A DNA stretch of 14,242 nucleotides from an uncultured Chitinophagaceae bacterium (GTDB lineage Bacteria; Bacteroidota; Bacteroidia; Chitinophagales; Chitinophagaceae): positions 1-14,242 of the forward strand of contig CAIMKO010000173.1 in NCBI GenBank assembly GCA_903841915.1, written 5' to 3'. Below, piece after piece: positions 6,330-12,536 of the stretch. Each line of letters opens with the position of its first letter. The stretch's first letter is position 1. Under the pieces are notes generated by a model. It was not told the DNA's origin, ran no database searches, and worked only from the letters and a program-made list of their open reading frames with translations. Made by a program: the position numbers and the translations under genes.

Positions 6330-8432
6330 ATGTCGGTATTTAATCAAAGCAGAAGCAGGGTAATACAGATCATATTTGCTGCCGTATTTATTGTGATCGT
6401 TGCCCAACTGATCAATCTGCAGGCCTTTTCTCCCAAATACAGGTTGGCCGCAGAAAACAATGCCATTTACAGGAAAGTGATCTATCCTGACAGGGGAATC
6501 ATTTTTGACAGAAAAAAAAGAAGCCTGCTTGAAAATACCATCATGTTCGATCTTGTTGTTACCCCATCCGAATCCAGGGGTACGGATACATTAACCTTAT
6601 GCAATCTCTTAAATATTGATACCACAGACTATAAAAAAAGGATGCGGGAAATTATTTTCAAGAATACATCTGTTCGCCCCAGCGTTTTTGAACCATTGCT
6701 CACTCCCGAACTATATGCCAAGCTGAATGAGAACATGTATAAATTCCCCGGCTTTATATTAAGTGAACGTTCTGCCCGAACCTATCCTTACAGCACTGCA
6801 GGAAATGTGCTGGGCTATATTGCTGAAGTTGATACAGGGTTTTTAAGAAGACATGCCGATGAACATTATGAAATGGGCGATTATGCAGGTATGACAGGGC
6901 TTGAAAGGGTCTATGAAAAAGTATTAATGGGTCAACGCGGAATTAAAAGATTGATACGGGACAATAAAAGCAGGTTGCAGGGGTCATTTGAAAACGGGCT
7001 ATATGATACTGCACAAATTGCAGGTAAGAATTTGTATTTAAGTCTTGATGTTGAATTGCAACAAATGGCAGAAAAATTAATGACCAATAAAGTGGGGAGT
7101 GTTGTTGCCATTGATCCGAAAACAGGCGGGATTTTATGTATGGTAAGTGCCCCCACTTACAATCCCAATTATTTAACCGGAAATCAAAGAAGAAAACATT
7201 TTGCTGAATTGGCACTTGATCCGAGATTACCATTTAATAATCGTGCATTGGGCAATAAATATTCTCCGGGTTCAACATTTAAAACAATTTCCGGAATTAT
7301 TGGTTTAACAGAAGGTGTAATTACAGAACGCACAACTGTTAGTTGTCCAGGTTATTTTGAAGGTTGCGGAACAGGCAAACCAAAATGTTTGGATAAAGGC
7401 GTTTTTAATTTTAAAGAAGCTGTTGCATTCAGTGATAATACTTATTTTTCTACAGTCTATAAAAGAATATTGGATCAATCGAGATACGGTGGTGCGGACA
7501 GTGCATTAAAAGTGTTTAATAAATATGCAATTACTTTCGGGCTTGGTCATAAATTAGGAGTTGATCTTCCCTCAGAAAAAAATGGCAACCTTCCTATTTC
7601 TTCTTATTATAGAAAAATTTTCGGGCCTAAATGGTATTCCTGCAATATCATTTCAAATGCCATCGGACAAGGTGAAGTACAAACAACGATGATACAATTG
7701 GCAAATGTAATGGCCATCATTGCCAATAAAGGATGGTATTATGCACCGCATGTTGTTGATTCAATTGAAGGTGGTGATGAATATAATATGCTGGATACCT
7801 TTAAAATAAAACATTATACTGATAAAAGGATCCCTGATTCAATTTTTGATGCAGTGCAGGATGGCATGCAGGGTGTTGTTGATTTTGGAACGGCTGCAGG
7901 CAGGTCAAGAATTCCAGGTATTGTAATGTGTGGAAAAACAGGAACTGTTGAAAATTATGATCATGGAATCAAACAACAAGACCATTCTTTCTTTGGCGCA
8001 TTTGCACCAAGGGGTAATCCTAAAATTGCTATTGCCGTTATTTGCGAAAATGCAGGGCAGGGTGCTTGGTATGCTGCCCCTATTGCAAGTTTACTCGTTG
8101 AAAAATATTTGCGTGACTCTATTACAAGCCCGGAAAGAAAAGTACAGTTTGAAGAATTGAAGAATACAAATTTGATACCTCGTTTGATGCGTTTAGCAAT
8201 GAATAAAATGGATTCATTAAAACAGATCAAAGAAAATCAATTGTTGCTTCAGCAAAGAATGGATAAAGAATCAAACGATACTTTAGACGGCGAAGATGGC
8301 ACTGAACAGGAAAATGCAAAACCTGTTACACCCAAGTCATCCAAAGATGCAGTTCCAAAAACAAAGAACACCGCGGCAGCAATTTTAGTGAATGAAGAAA
8401 GAAAAAATAAAAAAATCTCAAGAACAATATAA
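6330..8432 (+). CDS. mrdA: Penicillin-binding protein 2 (elongation-specific peptidoglycan transpeptidase)
   Basis: PBP2 crosslinks new glycan strands during elongation, working with RodA and under control of MreC/MreD. The 700-residue protein has one membrane helix at about 12-30, then the class B pedestal region (R-G-I-I-F-D-R at 55-61 is its conserved start). The transpeptidase domain carries all three active-site motifs: STFK with catalytic S315 and K318, SDN at 368-370, and KTG at 536-538. GEVQTTMIQLANVMAIIANKG (448-468) is also typical. After the domain ends near 595 there is a tail of about 100 residues, rich in K, E, Q and N, with low-complexity character (QLLLQQRMDKESND, then KPVTPKSSK) that should lie in the periplasm. 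rodA begins 3 nt after the stop. The ATG at 6330 gives a short cytoplasmic leader before the helix. Intact; identification firm. Confidence 0.95.
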   Translation: MSVFNQSRSRVIQIIFAAVFIVIVAQLINLQAFSPKYRLAAENNAIYRKVIYPDRGIIFDRKKRSLLENTIMFDLVVTPSESRGTDTLTLCNLLNIDTTDYKKRMREIIFKNTSVRPSVFEPLLTPELYAKLNENMYKFPGFILSERSARTYPYSTAGNVLGYIAEVDTGFLRRHADEHYEMGDYAGMTGLERVYEKVLMGQRGIKRLIRDNKSRLQGSFENGLYDTAQIAGKNLYLSLDVELQQMAEKLMTNKVGSVVAIDPKTGGILCMVSAPTYNPNYLTGNQRRKHFAELALDPRLPFNNRALGNKYSPGSTFKTISGIIGLTEGVITERTTVSCPGYFEGCGTGKPKCLDKGVFNFKEAVAFSDNTYFSTVYKRILDQSRYGGADSALKVFNKYAITFGLGHKLGVDLPSEKNGNLPISSYYRKIFGPKWYSCNIISNAIGQGEVQTTMIQLANVMAIIANKGWYYAPHVVDSIEGGDEYNMLDTFKIKHYTDKRIPDSIFDAVQDGMQGVVDFGTAAGRSRIPGIVMCGKTGTVENYDHGIKQQDHSFFGAFAPRGNPKIAIAVICENAGQGAWYAAPIASLLVEKYLRDSITSPERKVQFEELKNTNLIPRLMRLAMNKMDSLKQIKENQLLLQQRMDKESNDTLDGEDGTEQENAKPVTPKSSKDAVPKTKNTAAAILVNEERKNKKISRTI

Positions 8433-8435
8433 TTA

Positions 8436-9773
8436 ATGAATAATAGAAATACTTCTATTTCGCAAGGTATTGATTGGGTTGTTGTATGGCTCTATGCTGT
8501 TTTAGTAGCTATTGGCATATTATGCATTTTTATGGTAGAGTTTAAACCCGGCACAGATTGGATGCAAACTTTTATAAGTGGTAAAACCAACTACAGTAAG
8601 CAATTGATATTTTCCGGGGTTTGCGCTGTTGCTGCCATATTCATTTTACTGGCAGACAGCAAATTGTTTACTGCATTTGCCAACCTTCTATATGCCTTCG
8701 GGATTTTGTTGATGTTTGCCACATTTGTGATTGGCAAAAGTATCAACGGTTCTAAAAGCTGGATCCCATTGGGTGGCGGATTTAATTTACAACCGGCGGA
8801 ATTATGTAAAATATTTACAGCATTGGCATTAGCCAAATTCTTTTCAAGGCAGGAAACGGATTTCAGCAAATTAAAATCACAGATCATAGGAGTTAGCATT
8901 GCTTTGGCGCCTGCTGTTCTTTCTCATTTTCAACACGAGGATGGATTGGCATTGGCTTATCTGTCATTCTTTCTGGTTCTGTATCGTGAAGGTCTTCCTC
9001 CGCAAATTTTAATCATCGGCACAACATTCGGCATCCTGGTTGTAGCCACACTTATTCTGGAGCCCAATACTTTAGCAATCATACTTACAGTAATAGCGAT
9101 CATAACTATTTATTTTTTACGAAAACCAATTAAACGAAAAAAAAATATATTACTCCTGATCATTTCTTTATGGGTTCTTGCAGTTGGCATACAAAGGTTT
9201 GCTGTACCCTATATTTTTAATAATGTTTTTGAATGTTACCAGAGTACGCGTATCTATAGCATGGTGGGCAAAGATTATGATTGCAGTATGAATCATCATA
9301 AAAGTAAAGGCAATGAAAAGGCTGCACGAAAACCTGATGATTATAATGTACGACAAAGCAAAATTGCCATTGGTTCCGGTGAATTATTTGGCAAAGGTTT
9401 TTTAAAGGGTACACAAACCAGAGGAAAGTATGTGCCTGAACAGCATACCGATTTTATTTTTACATCACTCGCAGAAGCATTTGGTTTATTTGGCTGTGTC
9501 ATTTTTCTCGGCATTTACTTAATTCTTCTCAATAGGATCATCCGTATTGCCGAAAGGCAAAGAAGTACATTCAGCAGGGTATATGGCTATAGTGTGGCCA
9601 GTATCATCTTTTTTCATATTACCGTGAACGTTTGTATGACGATCGGGCTTTTCCCTATCATTGGCATTCCCTTACCACTGGTCAGTTACGGAGGTTCATC
9701 TTTACTTACTTTTTCCATTCTCATTTTTATTTTAATCAGATTAGATGCCGACAGGCAAATGGTATTGAGATAA
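8436..9773 (+). CDS. rodA: RodA, SEDS-family peptidoglycan glycosyltransferase
   Basis: RodA polymerises lipid II into glycan strands in the inner membrane and forms a complex with PBP2, encoded 3 nt upstream. The 445-residue product has about ten membrane segments. The SEDS signatures are present: INGSKSWIPLGGGFNLQPAEL (103-123), SKIAIGSGELFGKGFLKGTQ (308-327), EQHTDFIF (335-342, D339 fitting the conserved catalytic-site Asp), and the C-terminal GLFPIIGIPLPLVSYGGSS (404-422). It is longer than E. coli RodA (370). Part of the excess is a stretch at about 265-302 (YQSTRIYSMVGKDYDCSMNHHKS and following) with Cys, His and many charged residues, placed in the large extracytoplasmic loop before the catalytic segment; such an extended loop is, as far as I recall, common in Bacteroidota RodA. 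The usual QPDxG motif reads QHEDG here (166-170). FtsW is the alternative SEDS protein, but the PBP2 neighbour settles RodA. Confidence 0.94.
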   Translation: MNNRNTSISQGIDWVVVWLYAVLVAIGILCIFMVEFKPGTDWMQTFISGKTNYSKQLIFSGVCAVAAIFILLADSKLFTAFANLLYAFGILLMFATFVIGKSINGSKSWIPLGGGFNLQPAELCKIFTALALAKFFSRQETDFSKLKSQIIGVSIALAPAVLSHFQHEDGLALAYLSFFLVLYREGLPPQILIIGTTFGILVVATLILEPNTLAIILTVIAIITIYFLRKPIKRKKNILLLIISLWVLAVGIQRFAVPYIFNNVFECYQSTRIYSMVGKDYDCSMNHHKSKGNEKAARKPDDYNVRQSKIAIGSGELFGKGFLKGTQTRGKYVPEQHTDFIFTSLAEAFGLFGCVIFLGIYLILLNRIIRIAERQRSTFSRVYGYSVASIIFFHITVNVCMTIGLFPIIGIPLPLVSYGGSSLLTFSILIFILIRLDADRQMVLR

Positions 9774-9815
9774 TATTTTCAAAATTGAAGGGAAGAAAAT
9801 TAATCAGAAACTATT

Positions 9816-10601
9816 ATGATTGAAAAGCATTTTCATCATCAACCTACATTTACAATAATCCCCCTTTCCGAAGGGAGCTTTACAGTTGACAAAACAAAAA
9901 TATTCTATCCTTTTGAAAAAGATAAAGACCATTTGCAACAAAGATCAGTGGGCAGTTTGTTGGTAGAAGTGCAACCGTTTGTCATTATCACTTCCACGGA
10001 TATTTTATTGATCGATTGCGGCTTGGGCTTTAGTAAAGATGGGGAATTACAAATTCATTCTAACTTAAAATCGAATGGGATTAAGCCCGATCAGATAACA
10101 AAAGTATTAATAAGCCATTTACACAAAGATCATGCAGGTGGGCTCAGTAAAATGGATAAGTTTGGTAATTATCATTTATCATTCCCCAATGCAAGATATT
10201 ACGTGCAGCGAAAAGAATTTGAATTTGCCATAGAAACAGGTTTTCCTTCGTATATGAGTGAGGAGATCTCAGCACTAAAAAATAATCCACAGGTTGAATG
10301 GTTGAACGGTGATGGAATGATCGATAACAGCATTCAATATCAGATGACTTCAGCACATAGTCCTTTCCACCAAGTATTCTGGATTAATAATGGAGCTGAA
10401 AAACTATTTTTCGGTGGAGACGATGCGCCACAATTACAGCAAATGAAAAATAAATTCGTTGCCAAGTATGATTTCGACGGAAAGAAATGTATGGAACTTC
10501 GGCAGCAATGGTGGCAACAAGGGCAGGAAGAGGGATGGACTTTCTTATTTTATCATGATATCAAAACGCCTTATTACAGGATGATTAAAAAAGAGCTTTA
10601 A
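9816..10601 (+). CDS. Metallo-beta-lactamase-fold metal-dependent hydrolase
   Basis: A 261-residue soluble MBL-fold protein with no signal peptide, so probably cytoplasmic. The dinuclear-metal motif HLHKDH is complete (H101, H103, D105, H106), preceded by the fold's DCGLG strand-turn (67-71). Further likely ligands are H181 (TSAHSPFH), D202 or D203 in FGGDD, and H247 in FYHD. The long region before the metal site and the GGDD and FYHD ends resemble lactonase or hydrolase members of the superfamily (the AHL-lactonase/GloB-like group) rather than true beta-lactamases, but the substrate cannot be deduced. It starts 42 bp after rodA with no hairpin between, so it may be read as the last gene of the pbp2-rodA unit; a role in wall metabolism would be speculation. 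Its stop codon is inside the terminator that follows. Intact. Confidence 0.82.
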   Translation: MIEKHFHHQPTFTIIPLSEGSFTVDKTKIFYPFEKDKDHLQQRSVGSLLVEVQPFVIITSTDILLIDCGLGFSKDGELQIHSNLKSNGIKPDQITKVLISHLHKDHAGGLSKMDKFGNYHLSFPNARYYVQRKEFEFAIETGFPSYMSEEISALKNNPQVEWLNGDGMIDNSIQYQMTSAHSPFHQVFWINNGAEKLFFGGDDAPQLQQMKNKFVAKYDFDGKKCMELRQQWWQQGQEEGWTFLFYHDIKTPYYRMIKKEL

Positions 10602-10619
10602 TGATAAAGCTCTTTTTTA
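10586..10619. terminator. Bidirectional terminator between converging operons
   Basis: TAAAAAAGAGCTTTA (10586-10600) pairs perfectly over 15 bp with 10605-10619 around the 4-nt loop ATGA. An A-run on the left and a T-run on the right make it work in both directions: for the MBL hydrolase, whose stop TAA (10599-10601) it contains, and for the converging sigma operon, whose last stop is at 10630. Confidence 0.88.
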
Positions 10620-10629
10620 TTTTTTACTA

Positions 10630-11031
10630 TTATCGTTGTTTATTTTGTTGCCTTTGCTCCTTCATCTTTTGCCTGTTCTCCAGTTCATTTTTAATATAAC
10701 TACCAAATTCTCTTTCTGACAGAAACCCTTTATTTACTCTTTCATCAGTTCCCAATACCTTTTTAAACTCTCCCCAATACTTCTTCTTTAAAGAAAGTAA
10801 TTTCTCATCTAACCCGATTACATCATCTTTCATAGATTTTCTTGCATCATTCATTTCATCGGTGTAGTTATAATAAACCGGCCAAAATTTTTGTGCTTCG
10901 TCAGAAGTCAGATTCAATTGCCTGGTCATATATGCGATCTTCAATCCTTGAAGGTTTCCCAGGCCGCCGGGTTGCTGCGAAAAAGTTGTTCCACTTATCA
11001 GCAATGCAAGTATCAAAAAATATTTTTTCAT
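10630..11031 (-). CDS. Small secreted helical protein with LTxxE motif, last gene of the ECF sigma operon
   Basis: A 133-residue protein with a clear Sec signal peptide (MKKYFLILALLISGTTFS, cut before QQ at about 18-19), so it is periplasmic. The mature part is predicted almost wholly helical and very rich in K, E and Q. LNLTSDEAQKFWPVYYNYTDEM at 39-60 carries the LTxxE/Q-type motif seen in CpxP/Spy/Zra-like periplasmic proteins, and a repeat-like second half ends in GFLSEREFGSYIKNEL. In Bacteroidota, proteins of this kind beside ECF sigma genes are often annotated as sensors of ECF sigma factors. That name is context-based and not proof of function. It starts 11 nt after the stop of the probable anti-sigma gene. 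A chaperone-like or signal-binding partner of that module is a reasonable inference. Confidence 0.75.
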   Translation of the reverse strand: MKKYFLILALLISGTTFSQQPGGLGNLQGLKIAYMTRQLNLTSDEAQKFWPVYYNYTDEMNDARKSMKDDVIGLDEKLLSLKKKYWGEFKKVLGTDERVNKGFLSEREFGSYIKNELENRQKMKEQRQQNKQR

Positions 11032-11042
11032 GTCGTATAAAA

Positions 11043-11741
11043 TTAGTCAGTTTTTAAGGGTGCCTCTAAATAGGTTTCCGTATTTTCATTTAAATATTGT
11101 TCCAATTCCTCATCACTGCTTAGCTTAAGGCTTTCCTGAACATTTTTTGCGTCTCCCCTCATCTCCACTTCCTCATCGTTTAATGCCACAACATGATCCT
11201 TAACGTAAGTATTTAGCTCTTCATCGCTTACTTTTTTTATTTCTTTGATAATGTATGAAGGCGAATTATGATAGTTGTAGAAAAAACTTCCTGAAACTAA
11301 TACACCGGCAATAATGACTGCTGCTGCATAGCTGACCCACTTTCGTGTATTACTGAATGAAATGACTTTTGCGGTACTTTTTTTGTATGCTGTAACCGTA
11401 AGGTTTTCAAAATAATTAGAAGGAATGCTATACACGTTTTTTTTGCCGATACCATTCAAGGAAGAAGCTATTTTCTCCAGCTCGGCAAATATTTCGTTTT
11501 CTTTTGTTTCAATTCGGGAGATAACAGTATTGGATAATGTCTCAAAATATCCTGTTGGTACTTGATAAACGTTTGAATCAGCTATTTCAAATAGTATTTC
11601 CCCACTTATCCGCGCTCGAATGACAGTAGCCAAATGTTCAAAATAACCGGTTGGGACGGTATAAACATCCAGCTGCCGTATCGTTGCGAGAATGGGGGTA
11701 TTTGCTTTTAACTCTTCCAGTATAAATCCCGTCTTTTCCAT
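11043..11741 (-). CDS. Probable membrane-anchored anti-sigma factor with three YFExL motifs
   Basis: I infer an anti-sigma role from position (36 nt after the ECF sigma gene) and topology: a cytosolic part at 1-134, one membrane helix at about 135-157 (WVSYAAAVIIAGVLVSGSFFY), and a periplasmic part of about 75 residues. The cytosolic part holds three copies of Y-x-(V/I)-P-x-x-Y-F-E-x-L: YTVPTGYFEHL (27-37), YQVPTGYFETL (59-69) and YSIPSNYFENL (104-114). The periplasmic part has a smaller duplication, SDEELNTYV (172-180) and SDEELEQYL (209-217), in a strongly acidic setting. There is no Cys in the protein and no HxxxC zinc motif, so it is not a ZAS-type anti-sigma factor. Similar VPxGYFE motifs occur, as I recall, in hypothetical proteins beside Bacteroidota ECF sigma genes. 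Downstream lies the LTxxE protein. Intact; exact function unproven. Confidence 0.7.
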   Translation of the reverse strand: MEKTGFILEELKANTPILATIRQLDVYTVPTGYFEHLATVIRARISGEILFEIADSNVYQVPTGYFETLSNTVISRIETKENEIFAELEKIASSLNGIGKKNVYSIPSNYFENLTVTAYKKSTAKVISFSNTRKWVSYAAAVIIAGVLVSGSFFYNYHNSPSYIIKEIKKVSDEELNTYVKDHVVALNDEEVEMRGDAKNVQESLKLSSDEELEQYLNENTETYLEAPLKTD

Positions 11742-11777
11742 TTTAGTGTCTTTAAGACTATATTATTAACAGTTTGT

Positions 11778-12323
11778 TTAACGATTCAGGATAAAATCCT
11801 CGATTTTCTTTGCTGCATGATGGTAACTAGCCTTTAAAGCACCTTCGCTGGTATCCAATATACGACTCATTTCCTCATACGGCATTTCATCATAATATCG
11901 AAGGTTAAACACCAATCGTTGCTTTTCCGGTAGATTTTGAATGGCTAATTGTAATTTCCATTCCAATTTATTAGCATCAAACCCTTCATCTGCCTTTATT
12001 TTATTACTCAATCCGCTTTCAACCCCATTTATACTAACAACTGCCTTTTTCTTCTGTTGTTCCAGAAAAGTAAGGCTCTCATTGGTAGCAATTCTATATA
12101 ACCAGGTGAATAATTGACTGTCTTCTCTAAAATTTTCCAATCCTTTCCACACTTTGATAAACATATTCTGCAATACATCATTGGTGTCTTCATGGTCTAC
12201 AAGCATTCTTCGGATATGCCAGTATAATTTTTCCTGATATTTTTTGATAATAGCAGTAAATGCCTTCTCTTTTAACAGGGGCTGGCTGAACTCGTACAAC
12301 AGTTCTTTGTCGTCCATATGCAT
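11778..12323 (-). CDS. ECF-type RNA polymerase sigma factor
   Basis: A 181-residue sigma-70-family factor of the extracytoplasmic-function group, with sigma-2 (about 20-90) and sigma-4 (about 120-178) and no sigma-3. Sigma-2 shows the region 2.2 helix DVLQNMFIKVWKGLENF (49-65) and the region 2.3 motif FTWLYRIATNESL (72-84). Sigma-4 shows LPEKQRLVFNLRYYDEMPYEEMSRILD (131-157) and the recognition helix SEGALKASYHHAAKKI (159-174), the usual form in Bacteroidota. It redirects polymerase to a small regulon, often including its own operon, when released by its anti-sigma factor, which is probably the next gene. The first ATG (12323-12321) is two codons before a second in-frame ATG (12317-12315), and either may be used. 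No confident promoter is visible upstream; an ECF-type autoregulated promoter would have an unknown consensus. Intact. Confidence 0.93.
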   Translation of the reverse strand: MHMDDKELLYEFSQPLLKEKAFTAIIKKYQEKLYWHIRRMLVDHEDTNDVLQNMFIKVWKGLENFREDSQLFTWLYRIATNESLTFLEQQKKKAVVSINGVESGLSNKIKADEGFDANKLEWKLQLAIQNLPEKQRLVFNLRYYDEMPYEEMSRILDTSEGALKASYHHAAKKIEDFILNR

Positions 12324-12505
12324 GCAGGGAAATTAGAAAAATAAATTGATACGCTGCTCAAAGACTTGTTTTATGCGGGAAAGTTTAACCTACACCAAAA
12401 GAAAATAAATCAGATGAACTGGTGGTAATTTTACTGTAAAAGAATGGAACAAAATAATACCGGTAAATACTTCCACAGGTATACACATCAGATATACAGA
12501 ATATG

Positions 12506-12513
12506 TAGCTTTG
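12506..12513 (+). promoter_or_regulatory. Candidate -7 box for the S46 peptidase gene
   Basis: TAGCTTTG matches TAnnTTTG at every defined position, and 23 nt separate it from the ATG at 12537. No TTG is found at the expected -33 distance, so support rests on one box only. Confidence 0.4.
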
Positions 12514-12536
12514 CTTTCCTTAAAACACGAAATAAT

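Noticed and set aside
8591..8899. 102-codon antisense frame within rodA
   Set aside because: Shadow of the RodA membrane segments, with no independent support.
9632..9823. 63-codon plus-strand frame spanning the end of rodA and the start of the MBL gene
   Set aside because: Covers the conserved C-terminal SEDS motif in the wrong frame and has no similarity I can recognise.
9816..10601. Reading the MBL-fold gene as an antibiotic beta-lactamase
   Set aside because: No signal peptide, and the motif set fits general lactonase/hydrolase members; nothing specific to beta-lactam hydrolysis is visible.
10842..11057. 71-codon plus-strand frame opposite the LTxxE gene
   Set aside because: Antisense to a gene with a clear signal peptide and motif; the frame has no features of its own.
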